Shown piece after piece: positions 28,845 to 37,973 of a stretch of 64,000 nucleotides of DNA; within the stretch, counting starts at the first letter, position 1; each line of letters begins with the position of its first letter. Both the position numbers and the translations under genes were made by a program. Where the stretch lies: the NCBI RefSeq assembly GCF_005887555.1, contig NZ_VCIA01000001.1:806001-870000 (forward strand). Direction: 5' to 3'. Source of the DNA: Lentibacillus cibarius (GTDB lineage Bacteria > Bacillota > Bacilli > Bacillales > Amphibacillaceae). The notes under the pieces are model-generated. The model had not been told where the DNA came from. It did no database searches and saw only the letters and a list, made by a program, of their open reading frames with translations.

Positions 28845-29306
28845 TTAATCAAGTAATAAATAGACTGTCATATCACCTATATCGGTGAATGTGACCGTAA
28901 CATCAATCCCTTGCTTAAAACCCAAAATTTTCGTATTCCCTTGCATCATGGTAGGGGATGTGATGTTTAGCGAAATCCCTTCTGTAATGATATTAGTTGA
29001 AAGGCCGCCTGCGATCATATTTCCAAGTTCACCGCTAAAGGATATAAGCATTTCTCCTTCAAGTGACATGCCGTACATGGTTTCTCCAATCGCGCTAAAC
29101 ACCTCCGGATCGCCCGAAAGGACAAGTTTCCCCTGTATATCTCCGGTGATGCCAATCAATACCCCGTACTCAAGATGGAACTCTTTTGCCAATAATGTGG
29201 GTTTCTGTCGTGAATATTGCACAGGAACTACTGTATCAAGAGAAGTAAACGTGGCATTAAGTAGGTCAGTCACAGCTTTATTACGTTCGTTTGTTGTCAA
29301 TTGCAT
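28845..29306 (-). CDS. cheX: CheX-family CheY-P phosphatase
   Basis: 153 residues resembling CheX, which dephosphorylates CheY-P. The catalytic E-x-x-N motif appears as E93-L-G-N96 (SFSGELGNMIAGGLS), and the fold's beta strands (GVLIGITGDIQGKLVLSG) match. It lies between motB and cheA, consistent with signal removal within the same operon. No second ExxN motif as in CheC is seen. Confidence 0.85.
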   Translation of the reverse strand: MQLTTNERNKAVTDLLNATFTSLDTVVPVQYSRQKPTLLAKEFHLEYGVLIGITGDIQGKLVLSGDPEVFSAIGETMYGMSLEGEMLISFSGELGNMIAGGLSTNIITEGISLNITSPTMMQGNTKILGFKQGIDVTVTFTDIGDMTVYLLLD

Positions 29307-29311
29307 TATCT

Positions 29312-30106
29312 TTATCCCCTCTCATTCTTAGTTGAATCGCCTTCTTCTAAGTCAATGTCATAGTTTGGTAGTATGAGCAATTCCACCCGTCTGTTTTTGG
29401 CCATATTTTTTCCATTAGTATTGGGTGCAATTGGATGATGCTCACCATATCCTTTCGAGCTGAACCGTTCAGGATCCAATTGTTCATTTTTTAATAATAA
29501 CCGCATGAAGTTAATGGCTCGCATTGCGCTCAGCTCCCAATTCGATGAAAATTCACTGGTATGGATAGGACGGTTATCCGTATGTCCACTGACAATAATC
29601 TCGTGTGGCGGGTCGGTATATAAAAAATTAGACACTTCTCTAGCAACAGCTTTTCCTTTCGCTTTCACTTTCGCACTACCGGTATCAAATGATACATCAT
29701 TAAGGATCGTTATTAGCAGTCCTTCACCGGATAGAGTCGTTCCTATTACATCTGTTAACCCATTTTTACTAATGTAATCATTAATTTGCTTCTGCAAGTT
29801 CTGTAATTGTGTTAGCTCTGCCGCTCCTTTGTCTTTCTCGTTATCTTTCCTATTACTATCTCCCGTTTCCGCGGCCGGTCCCGTTGGTTCTTTGTCAATG
29901 GTACTGCTGTTGTTCTCCAACACCCCATTTCCTCCGCTAAGTTCACTATTAAATACTTGAACAAGCCTTTCGTATTTCTGGGCGTCGATTTCACTCATAG
30001 CAAACAACACAATAAATAACGCAACTAAAAGGGTCAACAAGTCAGAATATGGGAGCAGCCATGACTCACTCACATGTGGCCGATTACGCTGTTTCTTGTT
30101 CTTCAT
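29312..30106 (-). CDS. motB: Flagellar stator protein MotB
   Basis: 264 residues: basic N-terminus, one TM helix (SESWLLPYSDLLTLLVALFI) bearing the proton/sodium-binding aspartate D22, a plug/linker rich in polar residues, and an OmpA-like peptidoglycan-binding domain with SGHTDNRP and NRRVELLI. The TM segment resembles MotB rather than MotS, but ion specificity is not settled. Its start overlaps the motA 3' end by 23 nt, so translation is coupled. Confidence 0.94.
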   Translation of the reverse strand: MKNKKQRNRPHVSESWLLPYSDLLTLLVALFIVLFAMSEIDAQKYERLVQVFNSELSGGNGVLENNSSTIDKEPTGPAAETGDSNRKDNEKDKGAAELTQLQNLQKQINDYISKNGLTDVIGTTLSGEGLLITILNDVSFDTGSAKVKAKGKAVAREVSNFLYTDPPHEIIVSGHTDNRPIHTSEFSSNWELSAMRAINFMRLLLKNEQLDPERFSSKGYGEHHPIAPNTNGKNMAKNRRVELLILPNYDIDLEEGDSTKNERG

Positions 30107-30890
30107 CGTCTCCCTCCTGCATAATATCTGTCATTTCTTTTGACGATAGATATGAACTCAGCTTATCTTTAATCATGCGCGGCGAGTCCCCATTTGTGAT
30201 GGATAGTAATCCCTCAATCATAATCTGTTTAATTCGAACTTCATTCTCCGATTTCTCTTTCAACTTATTGGCAAACGGATGCCATAAGACATAACCTGAA
30301 AAGATCCCTAATAATGTGGCAATGAATGCTGCTGAAATTGCTTTCCCAAGTGCCTCGATATCGTTTAAGTCACTCAAAGCAGCAATGAGTCCGATTACAG
30401 CACCAAGTACTCCTAATGTGGGGGCATAGGTGCCTGCCTGCGTAAAAATAGCAATCCCTTTTTGGTGTCTTTCTTCCATAGCATCGATTTTTTCGATTAA
30501 TACTTCTCGAATGAAGTCAGGTGACTGACCGTCAACAGCCAATTGCAGACCGGAAGAAAGAAAAGTATCATTCACGTTGTCAATCTCTTTTTCCAGCCAT
30601 AGAAGTCCCTCGTTCCTTGTTATTTTCGCCCAGTGTTCAAATTGCTTAATAATCTCCTGCACATTATTTGTTTTTTCTTCAGTGAAAATGATTTTCAACA
30701 GGGTAGGAACTTTTGTTAATGTGTTCATTGGAAAAGCTATAAAAACAGAAGCTGCAGTACCTAGGAAAATAATCAACAGTGCTGCTGGATTTATTACAGC
30801 AGCAGGATTGACTCCTTTCAAAAACATTCCCACGCCAATTGCAATAAGTCCAAATACGATTCCAGTGATTGATGCTTTATCTACTTTCAA
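30084..30890 (-). CDS. motA: Flagellar stator protein MotA
   Basis: 268 residues with four TM helices, cytoplasmic loop carrying charged residues that contact FliG, and the family segment GTYAPTLGVLGAVIGLIAAL near 155-175 containing the conserved proline and glycines. Assembles 5:2 with MotB. It starts 7 nt after the EAL gene stop, so all three share one transcript beginning at the c-di-GMP riboswitch. Confidence 0.95.
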   Translation of the reverse strand: MKVDKASITGIVFGLIAIGVGMFLKGVNPAAVINPAALLIIFLGTAASVFIAFPMNTLTKVPTLLKIIFTEEKTNNVQEIIKQFEHWAKITRNEGLLWLEKEIDNVNDTFLSSGLQLAVDGQSPDFIREVLIEKIDAMEERHQKGIAIFTQAGTYAPTLGVLGAVIGLIAALSDLNDIEALGKAISAAFIATLLGIFSGYVLWHPFANKLKEKSENEVRIKQIMIEGLLSITNGDSPRMIKDKLSSYLSSKEMTDIMQEGDDEEQETA

Positions 30891-30897
30891 AACGTAA

Positions 30898-31629
30898 TTA
30901 CACCTGTCCTAACTTCCATAACTTTGGAATATAATAGTTTATTGGTTTAGGCCTGCCAAAGAAATATCCCTGCCCAAAAGAAACACCCAGCTCCTTCGCT
31001 TTCTGTAAATCCCCTTCGTTTTCAAAACCCTCTAAAATAACCTTTGTATCTCCGCCAAAAAGGTGAAGCATCAACCTAATTACTTGCTGTTTTTTAGGTG
31101 AATTTGCTAATCCATTTGTGAAATAACGACCAATCTTTGCAATATCCGGATTGATTTCCAAAATCGCCTTTAGCGTTGATTCGCCTTTACCTACATCATC
31201 CATTGCTATTAAAAAGCCTTCTTTTTTAATTTCTTTTATTACCTGGCCAAAAAGAGACAAATCAATATCCGAATGGGCTTCGTTTATTTCGAAAACAATA
31301 TTGTGAGCCTTTGTATCAATAATTGATTTCACTTTTTCCAGGAAGCTATAAAATGATGAATCCATTACTGTTATAGGAAAAACGTTAACACATATGTATA
31401 AATCACTTAATCCTTCCATTTCATTCTTTAAGCTGCTAATAGCTTTCATAATTGATTCCATGTCTGTAGCAACTAACTGGTTTTGTTCTTTCGCATATTC
31501 AAACAATAATTGTGGATCGTCGAACTCATCCGAACGAAGAAGCATTTCGAAACCGCAAATATCATTCGAAAATAAATTGATTATCGGTTGAACAACGTGA
31601 TAGTAATCCAATTCAGTTACTGTCCTCAT
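30898..31629 (-). CDS. EAL-domain c-di-GMP phosphodiesterase
   Basis: 243 residues, essentially a free-standing EAL domain without GGDEF or membrane segment. Metal/catalytic positions are all present: E28 (in ExLxR-like EMLLR), N82, E114, D144-D145 (DDVGKG), K165, E200/E203 (EGFE), and Q220 (GQGYFFGRP). It should hydrolyse c-di-GMP to pGpG. First gene of the operon with motA and motB and headed by a c-di-GMP-I riboswitch, suggesting feedback. The usual KID motif reads KIG and DDFGTG reads DDVGKG, so activity needs testing. Confidence 0.88.
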   Translation of the reverse strand: MRTVTELDYYHVVQPIINLFSNDICGFEMLLRSDEFDDPQLLFEYAKEQNQLVATDMESIMKAISSLKNEMEGLSDLYICVNVFPITVMDSSFYSFLEKVKSIIDTKAHNIVFEINEAHSDIDLSLFGQVIKEIKKEGFLIAMDDVGKGESTLKAILEINPDIAKIGRYFTNGLANSPKKQQVIRLMLHLFGGDTKVILEGFENEGDLQKAKELGVSFGQGYFFGRPKPINYYIPKLWKLGQV

Positions 31630-31759
31630 CTTTCATACCTCTTTTAATCTGTTTCTATAATATCTATCTGAATCTTTCCTTCTAAGGACCACCCCATACC
31701 ATTCATTTATACCCAGGACATAGCACCTATTTCCCAAAAAACTTCATACCATTAAACAC

Positions 31760-31795
31760 AAAAATTGGCTATTCTATAGTAGTTGAATAGCCAAT
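31760..31795 (-). terminator. Intrinsic terminator downstream of the c-di-GMP-I aptamer
   Basis: On the minus strand ATTGGCTATTC (arm at 31785-31795) pairs perfectly with GAATAGCCAAT (arm at 31764-31774), and the transcript continues with a short U-run. It lies between the aptamer and the EAL start, so it is the likely expression platform. Confidence 0.8.
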
Positions 31796-31824
31796 TAGTT
31801 TAAATAAAACTATCTAATTAAAAA

Positions 31825-31912
31825 ATTGGTAGCCAGGCGATCATGATGTATACTATTACATTTTAGACTCTTAGCTTTGCGTCCTACTCTTTCGATGTAG
31901 TTTGCCTTTTTC
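31825..31912 (-). promoter_or_regulatory. Cyclic-di-GMP-I (GEMM-I) riboswitch upstream of the EAL-mot-che operon
   Basis: Read on the minus strand: AAGGCAAACTA, then GAAA, then GGACGCAAAGCTA, a variable P1/P3 arm, and GCCTGGCTACC near the end. These are the conserved GEMM-I pieces (GGCAAAC, GAAA tetraloop, GGACGCAAAGC, and the tetraloop-receptor/GCCUGG arm). The aptamer is followed by an intrinsic terminator and then by the EAL gene. Ligand binding is inferred from the motif; direction of control (ON or OFF) is not established from sequence. Confidence 0.88.
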
Positions 31913-31952
31913 AATTGATTAAATTGTAATGGTATAAAGTTCCTATGGGCAT

Positions 31953-31982
31953 ATTATAAACGCTCTTGTCGACAAAAAGCAA
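31953..31982 (-). promoter_or_regulatory. Probable SigA promoter of the riboswitch-led operon
   Basis: On the minus strand TTGCTT (31982-31977) and TATAAT (31958-31953) are separated by 18 bp, about 40 bp ahead of the aptamer. The spacer contains the palindrome TTGTCGACAA (31966-31975), a possible operator. Confidence 0.5.
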
Positions 31983-32239
31983 CATGATTTTACAAAAGTT
32001 TACATTTCATCCCGCAAATGCTTCATTTATATTGTCTGCTTTTGGTATGGGAATTCCAAAGTTCTCAATAATCTACCTTTACAAACTATCCATGAATAAA
32101 AACGAAAGCGACTCTCAGTACTTATCCGGTTGCCCGCCGACAAATCACTCAATAAGCTATTTGATTTTGAATTGATTTGGCGGCGGAGCCTTTAGCCTTC
32201 ATTTATCCTGCATCAACTACAACCGATTGAAGTTTTACT
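31983..32239. other. Rest of the gap between the operon promoter and mcp2
   Basis: About 250 bp containing the 3' region of mcp2, with no further gene or element recognised. A 69-codon plus-strand frame here has no ribosome binding site and no recognisable homology. Confidence 0.35.
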
Positions 32240-34258
32240 TTATAAGCGGAATTGCCGTACTAGTCCATTCAATTCTTCTGCGAGTTTGGCCAAATCGTCC
32301 GCACTGGATGCCACTTCTTCCATGGAACTGCTTGTCTGCTGAGAGGAAGCAGAAGTCTGTTCGACTCCAGCGGCAGACTCTTCAGAGACGGCAGCAATCT
32401 CCTGGACAGAACTATTCATTTGTTGACTGTTGGCAGCAATTTCCGATAGGTTGTCCGATACCGTCTGAATGCTATTGACGACATCTGTAACCGCTCTTCG
32501 TATGTTTTCAAATTTTTCACCGGTTGTGCGAATTTGCTCGGTTCCTTTTTCAACTTCTTTATAGCCTTCCTGTAGCGAATCGGTCACAGTGCTGGACTCC
32601 CCTTGGATGTTTGTAACAATCGTAGTAATATCTTTAACTGATTCTGCGACTTGTTCTGCCAATTTACGAACCTCATCGGCCACCACAGCAAATCCTTGAC
32701 CATGCTCACCTGCCCGTGCAGCTTCAATAGCGGCATTCAATGCCAGTAAATTCGTCTGGTCAGCTATGTCTTTTATAACGGACACAAGTTTGGAAATCTC
32801 TTGTGATTGAGCGTCTAGCCCCTCTACCTTCTGTACGGCATCCTGTACAATTTGATCAATTTTCTCCATCTGGCTGCTGGAACTTTCCATCAACTGACTG
32901 CCTTCCTCTGTCATACGGAAGACTTCATTTGATGATTGATGTATCTGTTCCCCGCTTTCATTTGCTTCCTGTACCTTGACCGTGAATGTCGACATAAAGG
33001 ATGACAGTTCACTCGCACTGTTTGCTTGTGTCTCTGACCCTGATGCCAGTTCCTGCATGGTAGAAGCAACTTGTTCGGCACCTGATTTCACTTCATTAGC
33101 CGACTGTGTCAGCTCCTCGCTCTGACTGCTAACTGTGTCGGATACTTCACCTATTTGGTTAAGTAAATCACGCATATGTTGATTCATCTCGTTAGTCGTG
33201 ATTACCAATTGCCCAATTTCGTCATTTGTCTTCACTTCAAGCGGTTCTTGTGTTAAGTCACCGCTGGCTATTGCTTTCATCCGTTCCACCACGGTGTTGA
33301 TTGGCTTAGATATACGACGAGTTATCATAATCGACACCACAATTGTTAGTATAAATACTACCACAATCGTAATACCAATCGTTAAGAGGACAATCTGTGC
33401 CTTTTTTGCAAATTCAGATTTATCAATAATACCACCGATTGTCCATCCAGTCGTTTCATTTTTGGCAAATCCCATCAATTTATCTTCTCCACCAGACTGA
33501 AAATCAACAGTACCACGTTTATCAGCGTCTACTATGGTCTGATAGAAAGATGCATCAGATATATCCTCACCAATCTGCTTTTTATCTGGATGGGCAAGGT
33601 AGCTCCCTGATTGATCAATCAGTACTGCATGACCAGTGTCACCTATTTCTGCCTTGTTAATGATGCCTAGCAACGAATTTACGGATATGTCTGAACTGAC
33701 GACACCTAGTAGCTCGTCATCGTTATAGTAAGCCTGAGCAGCACTTATGACTGTTTCACCTGAAGCCTTGTCTATGTATGGTTCTGTCCAGACGGTGGTT
33801 CCTTCAGCCTCTACAGCCTGTTTGTACCATGATCGTTCCCTTGGGTCGAAATCCTCACCAAGATCAGCATCCGGATAAATGATTGTTTCTCCTGTTTCTT
33901 TTATTCCTGCATATACATTTTTCACCGATTCATTTGCCTCACCGGTTTCTTTAAAATAGTCAAACAGCGCTTCTTTCTCGTTTGGTTGATATTCCGATAG
34001 TAACTCATTTGAGGCAAAACGGGTCAGCATATAATCAATATTGTTAAAGAATAATTCAAATGTATCATCCATGCCTGCCATCTGACTTTTTATATTCTCT
34101 GTCATCTCACCTTTTGTTACTTCAACATTTGTTTTGTAGCTTACTAAAGCAACAACCCCGCCTGCACATGCCATTAAGATTAAAAACGGTATAAGGATCC
34201 TATACTGCACACGCCGGTTGAAAATCCACCCTTTTTTTTCCTTATTTCCTTTGCCCAT
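32240..34258 (-). CDS. Methyl-accepting chemotaxis protein 2 (dCache sensor)
   Basis: 672 residues with the same plan as the first receptor: TM1, dCache domain ([36 protein letters not shown]), TM2 near 290-315, HAMP and signalling tip [20 protein letters not shown]. The signalling domain is nearly identical to mcp1, while the sensor half has diverged, so this is a recent paralogue. It follows a second cheW in a two-gene operon. Confidence 0.95.
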   Translation of the reverse strand: MGKGNKEKKGWIFNRRVQYRILIPFLILMACAGGVVALVSYKTNVEVTKGEMTENIKSQMAGMDDTFELFFNNIDYMLTRFASNELLSEYQPNEKEALFDYFKETGEANESVKNVYAGIKETGETIIYPDADLGEDFDPRERSWYKQAVEAEGTTVWTEPYIDKASGETVISAAQAYYNDDELLGVVSSDISVNSLLGIINKAEIGDTGHAVLIDQSGSYLAHPDKKQIGEDISDASFYQTIVDADKRGTVDFQSGGEDKLMGFAKNETTGWTIGGIIDKSEFAKKAQIVLLTIGITIVVVFILTIVVSIMITRRISKPINTVVERMKAIASGDLTQEPLEVKTNDEIGQLVITTNEMNQHMRDLLNQIGEVSDTVSSQSEELTQSANEVKSGAEQVASTMQELASGSETQANSASELSSFMSTFTVKVQEANESGEQIHQSSNEVFRMTEEGSQLMESSSSQMEKIDQIVQDAVQKVEGLDAQSQEISKLVSVIKDIADQTNLLALNAAIEAARAGEHGQGFAVVADEVRKLAEQVAESVKDITTIVTNIQGESSTVTDSLQEGYKEVEKGTEQIRTTGEKFENIRRAVTDVVNSIQTVSDNLSEIAANSQQMNSSVQEIAAVSEESAAGVEQTSASSQQTSSSMEEVASSADDLAKLAEELNGLVRQFRL

Positions 34259-34330
34259 TCTTATCCTCTCCTATGTATAAGCTTCAAAGCATATTGCATC
34301 TGTAACCCATTTCTGGTCTTGATTCATCAC

Positions 34331-34792
34331 CTATTCTTCAGCTGCCTGTTTCAACTCATTGACTTCTTCTAAATTTAAAATTTGATCCATTTTCAATAAG
34401 ATTAATAGACTGTTTTCCAGTTTGGCGACGCCTTGTATAAATGACTCGTTAACACCATTAATTACTTCCGGTGCCGGCTCAATCGTACTTGCATCAATAT
34501 CCATAACATCAGAAACATCGTCAACAAGTAACCCAGCCTTCACATCTCCCATTTCCACAATTAACATCCGTGTTCCCTTTTTGCGCTCCGTTTCTCCAAG
34601 CCGCAGCCGCTGCTTCAAATCAATAACAGGGGTGATCTCCCCACGTAAATTGACAACCCCTTTTATAAAGTCCGATGTCCGGGGTACGCTTGTGATACTT
34701 TCTAACTCTTCAATAGAGAGAACTTCCATAACACTAGCACCATATTTTTGCCCATTCATATGAAAGACAATCACTTTAATCGAATCACGCAT
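34331..34792 (-). CDS. Chemotaxis coupling protein CheW (copy 2)
   Basis: 153 residues, near-identical in layout to the first CheW and carrying VVNLRGEITPVIDLKQRL. AAAGGAGG precedes the ATG. It precedes mcp2 by about 70 nt and appears to be duplicated with it. Possible specialisation for the second receptor is unproven. Confidence 0.93.
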   Translation of the reverse strand: MRDSIKVIVFHMNGQKYGASVMEVLSIEELESITSVPRTSDFIKGVVNLRGEITPVIDLKQRLRLGETERKKGTRMLIVEMGDVKAGLLVDDVSDVMDIDASTIEPAPEVINGVNESFIQGVAKLENSLLILLKMDQILNLEEVNELKQAAEE

Positions 34793-34970
34793 TTATATCC
34801 TCCTTTTCACTTAATTCGTGCATTTGGCTCGCTCTGTTAGTGATGACAACCGATTAGCACGGTTTATCACTTTTCTCATGAATTTCCTAGATGTTGAATA
34901 GATCTTTTAAGCACCAAATAATCCTTGAACAAGTTCATCAAATTCCACTAGTCATCTCGGCCTATATTTT

Positions 34971-34997
34971 ATATCGGCTAATATAACCATTTCATAA
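34971..34997 (-). promoter_or_regulatory. Possible SigD promoter for cheW2-mcp2
   Basis: The minus strand shows GCCGATAT (34978-34971), a perfect SigD -10, with TTAT (34997-34994) at the -35 spacing of 15 in place of TAAA. It would give a leader of about 170 nt. The poor -35 lowers confidence. Confidence 0.45.
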
Positions 34998-35053
34998 ACC
35001 TTCATAGTAATATTAAAACAATTAATTCACACGCTTATTTAGCCTTACAAAGT

Positions 35054-35090
35054 AAAAAAGCTATTCAAGAAAACAAGAATAGCTTAAAAA
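35054..35090 (-). terminator. Intrinsic terminator after the sigma-like gene
   Basis: AAGCTATTC (35059-35067) and GAATAGCTT (35077-35085) form a stem flanked by A/T-runs, about 70 nt beyond the stop of the 35157-35579 gene. Confidence 0.7.
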
Positions 35091-35156
35091 TTAGCATACA
35101 CGGGTAAATAACTTTTGATAAACCTCGCATGATACCCGGTGTTTGTCAGATTCGAT

Positions 35157-35579
35157 TCATCCAGCACCCCGATGATAATTATTTAGCAACCAATCATTCA
35201 GCAAAATATGGCCATACAGCCATTTCCATTGGTTGACCAAGAATCTCCTTTGAATGGCATGCCTGATAAACATGTTTTGTTGAGATTCGTTGTTAGTTTC
35301 AAGCATTGGAACAAGTTGCTGGCTAATGAAGTGTGGTGGCGATTGTTGCCTATGTAAATTAATTCCTATCCAGCGTTTCATGTTCGCTTCAGCAAATAAA
35401 GAAAATTCTCCTTCCCCTGCATCAAACGTCCTACATGCCTCCCATAGCCCAAAAATCGATTCCTGGATAACGTCCTCCTTCCAGTCATATAGTCCCATTT
35501 CCTGTGTAAAAAAATTTACCTTTTCCATGAACTGATCCGCAACAACGAAAGATGATTGCTCCAATTCCTTGCTCATCAT
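35157..35579 (-). CDS. Sigma-70-like region 2 protein, apparently C-terminally truncated
   Basis: 140 residues. QESIFGLWEACRTFDAGEGE followed by FSLFAEANMKRWIGINL corresponds to the region 2 of sigma-70 family factors. The C-terminus QWKWLYGHILLNDWLLNNYH resembles the beginning of a region 4 helix-turn-helix that then stops early, so region 4 seems lost. If truncated by mutation it is a pseudogene; alternatively a short anti-sigma-like or phage-type factor. AAGGGTG precedes the ATG pair. Confidence 0.55.
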   Translation of the reverse strand: MMSKELEQSSFVVADQFMEKVNFFTQEMGLYDWKEDVIQESIFGLWEACRTFDAGEGEFSLFAEANMKRWIGINLHRQQSPPHFISQQLVPMLETNNESQQNMFIRHAIQRRFLVNQWKWLYGHILLNDWLLNNYHRGAG

Positions 35580-36018
35580 AGCTACACACCCTTATAACAG
35601 AATTTAATTTATATTCAAACTCTACTATCCATTATACACATTGGTCAATTCGCGTAACTATATGACTTATTTTGTCGAATGCGTCATTCTCATTTACTTT
35701 CCATAAAGATTTGTGTCGAATAATGGGTTTTCGCGTCGTATTTAGGTAAAAAAAGGAAGTAATTGTTACGGTTGATATAAGTATGAATTTTTTGTGAAAA
35801 TTTCCAAAAAATTTAATTATATATTTAAACAAAGTATTGCTTTTTATGTAGTGATATGATAATAATCCTTTTCATCCAGTATGTTTCTAGGTACGTTTGA
35901 TGAACTCGCACGCTTGTTTTGTTTGAATGCTTGTCATTCATACAAAAAGCAGACATCCTTAAACAGATGCCTGCTTATAAATTAATATGGACATTTAAAG
36001 TTCTCAGGTAGACAGTCT
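35580..36018. other. Intergenic region between the sigma-like gene and fabI
   Basis: About 440 AT-rich bases. The only element recognised is the fabI terminator at 35943-35976; the left half should hold the promoter of the sigma-like gene but no convincing -35/-10 pair was picked out. Confidence 0.4.
35943..35976 (-). terminator. fabI terminator
   Basis: AAGCAGACATCC and GATGCCTGCTT form an imperfect stem (one bulged or mismatched base) followed on the minus strand by a T-run, 45 nt beyond the fabI stop. Confidence 0.75.
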
Positions 36019-36798
36019 TTACGAGCCAGCCATGATGTGAAACCCGGAATCAACGTGCAGCACTTCACCGGTTACCCCGCGTGCCAAATCACTCAGTAAG
36101 AAAAGTGTCGCATCCCCTACCTGATCGTGATCGACTTGGCGGCGAAGTGGTGCTTTTTCCTCGATAACCGACATTTTTTCATTAAAGCCGGAAACACCTT
36201 TTGCTGATAGGGTGCGAATGGGGCCTGCTGATACGGCGTTAACACGGACGCCATCTTTGCCGACGTCTTCAGCCAGATAGCGCACACTGGCTTCCAATGC
36301 GGCTTTAGCAACGCCCATCACGTTATAATTAGGAACAACCCGTTCCGAACCGAGGTACGTCTGCGTAACAATGCCTCCGCCCTCAGTCATCAGTTTCCTT
36401 GCTTCATGTGTCACGGCAACGAGCGAGTACGCACTAATATTCTGCGCCGTCAAGTACCCATCACGGGACGTAGCGGCATATTCGCCCTGCAGCTCGTCCG
36501 TATTGGCAAATGCGACAGAATGGACGAGCCCATGAATCGTACCCACTTGTTCGCCAATTTCCTGGAATGCCTGTTTGATACTGTCATCATCCTCTACATC
36601 ACAGGCAACCACCATTTTCGGCTTGATCTCATTTTTAGCGAGTAGTTTTTCCAGCTTTTGTTTGGACCGTTCCTGCCGATACGTTAAAATCAAATTTGCT
36701 CCGGCATTATGGAGTGATTTAGCAATCCCCCACGCGATGCTGCGATTGTTCGCAACCCCCATCACAACTATTGTTTTATCCTGCAATATTGTATTCAT
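36019..36798 (-). CDS. fabI: Enoyl-[acyl-carrier-protein] reductase FabI
   Basis: 259-residue short-chain dehydrogenase that reduces enoyl-ACP with NAD(P)H in the last step of fatty acid elongation. Seen are VMGVANNRSIAWGIAKSLH (cofactor loop), Y148, and the catalytic Y158-x6-K165 pair (NYNVMGVAK). The Y-x6-K spacing separates FabI from ordinary SDRs. Monocistronic with its own terminator. Target of triclosan-type inhibitors in the family. Confidence 0.95.
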   Translation of the reverse strand: MNTILQDKTIVVMGVANNRSIAWGIAKSLHNAGANLILTYRQERSKQKLEKLLAKNEIKPKMVVACDVEDDDSIKQAFQEIGEQVGTIHGLVHSVAFANTDELQGEYAATSRDGYLTAQNISAYSLVAVTHEARKLMTEGGGIVTQTYLGSERVVPNYNVMGVAKAALEASVRYLAEDVGKDGVRVNAVSAGPIRTLSAKGVSGFNEKMSVIEEKAPLRRQVDHDQVGDATLFLLSDLARGVTGEVLHVDSGFHIMAGS

Positions 36799-37120
36799 AT
36801 ATGTACCTCCGATTTAAGGATTATATATATAATGTAGCACAATGAAGACCAGGTGTTAAATGGAGAAAGGTAAATAGGCTGGGAAAAATAGTCGTGAAAC
36901 GCGCCGTTCACCGTTCACCGATTTGTTCTAATAGATTCTTTTTTTCTTTCGGAAGTGACTCGGTGAGACGATTAAATTGTGTTTGATAATCCTATTCCTA
37001 GCGCTTAAGGGGGATTAAATCCGGAGAGCCGACAGCCTTTTTATCCAGTTTCCGTTTGTCACACACAACGGATATATCGACTGCACAATACTTTCCATTC
37101 TTTATTCATTTTTTGGCGTC
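36799..37120. other. Intergenic region with decayed coding traces
   Basis: On the minus strand a stretch between about 36900 and 37060 reads KLDKKAVGSPDLIPLKR, two stops, then DYQTQFNRLTESLPKEKKNL. It looks like eroded coding sequence with multiple stops and no start. Identity unknown; may be chance. Confidence 0.25.
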
Positions 37121-37438
37121 CTACACATTGGGCAATTCTGGTATGTCGGAAAAGATATCATTCATTGAAAACGACACACATTTGATATAGTTGGACTCGA
37201 TGGGATGATCCATTTTATCTTTGCGATCGCGTTTGATGGACGTTGGGGACAAAATTTCAATAACAAGATCCGGACTTCCTTCGACACCTTTGTTTGTAAT
37301 TAGATGAAGCTTGTCCTTATGGATCATGATTAGGTCAGGTTGACGGACCTCTTTATCAGATAATATGACATCGATAGGTGCGGGTATCGTAACAAATTCA
37401 TTTTTACAACTTCGAACTAATAATGAGATGGAACGCAA
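37121..37438 (-). pseudogene. Remnant of an Uma2-family (DUF820) nuclease-fold gene
   Basis: 105 codons. PAPIDVILSDKEVRQPDLIM and GSPDLVIEILSPTSIKRDRK are the Uma2 core, including the D..E-x-L PD-(D/E)xK-like residues. The N-terminal domain is missing, and after KMDHP the protein jumps to SFSMNDIFSDIPELPNV, which normally lies much later, indicating an internal deletion. No ribosome binding site is apparent. Such genes are abundant, often decayed passengers. Confidence 0.7.
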
Positions 37439-37532
37439 AAATGGACTGGTTAAGCATTAAGCAGCTTCGAGAGGAAAAGAGATTAAATGCTCCTGATGAA
37501 TAGCTGCTTAATAACCAATCTAAAAGGAAAAA

Positions 37533-37901
37533 TCACGAAATAACATATGGCCTGAAATACTTTTCCAATACCTCGCTCCATTTGTTAAAGGCTGGCAACA
37601 ACGCGGACTGCAGCACTTCCTGAACGTGAGTGTATGCTTTTGCCTCGTAGGATTCCACAGCTTTGTTCAGCGCATTTCTAACATCCTCTGTTAATGACGC
37701 TACATCATCATTAACGAATATTTCCGGTAATTGGAGGACCGACTGTTCCATTGACGAAAAAGCCTGTACAATATCGCTAAACAACGTAATCGATGCTTCT
37801 CCTTTTCCCTGCTTCAGCAATGTTTGTGTATGTGCTAACGCTTCCTGGACCGTTTCCATTAGTCCGGAAGTTTCTCTCATAACAACGATATACTTTTCCA
37901 T
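37533..37901 (-). CDS. Unknown helical protein downstream of fliD
   Basis: 122 residues, almost entirely predicted alpha-helix with no TM or signal. I do not recognise the family with confidence. It follows fliD by 72 nt on the same strand, the position of fliS/fliT flagellar chaperones in B. subtilis, but lacks the FliS signature. It might be a FliT-like export chaperone; this is inferred from context only. Confidence 0.6.
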   Translation of the reverse strand: MEKYIVVMRETSGLMETVQEALAHTQTLLKQGKGEASITLFSDIVQAFSSMEQSVLQLPEIFVNDDVASLTEDVRNALNKAVESYEAKAYTHVQEVLQSALLPAFNKWSEVLEKYFRPYVIS

Positions 37902-37973
37902 AAATCACCCTCACTTTTGATGCATGAATAGAATTAGGTTCTTTCATCATACTGCTATGTCGCTTAGAATAGC

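Noticed and set aside
31966-32175. Plus-strand 69-codon ORF between EAL and mcp2
   Set aside because: No ribosome binding site, overlaps the minus-strand promoter region, no recognisable homology.
35054-35157. Possible third c-di-GMP riboswitch near the hairpin AAGCTATTC/GAATAGCTT
   Set aside because: The hairpin resembles the terminators of the two riboswitches, but the GEMM core (GGACGCAAAGC) is absent nearby.
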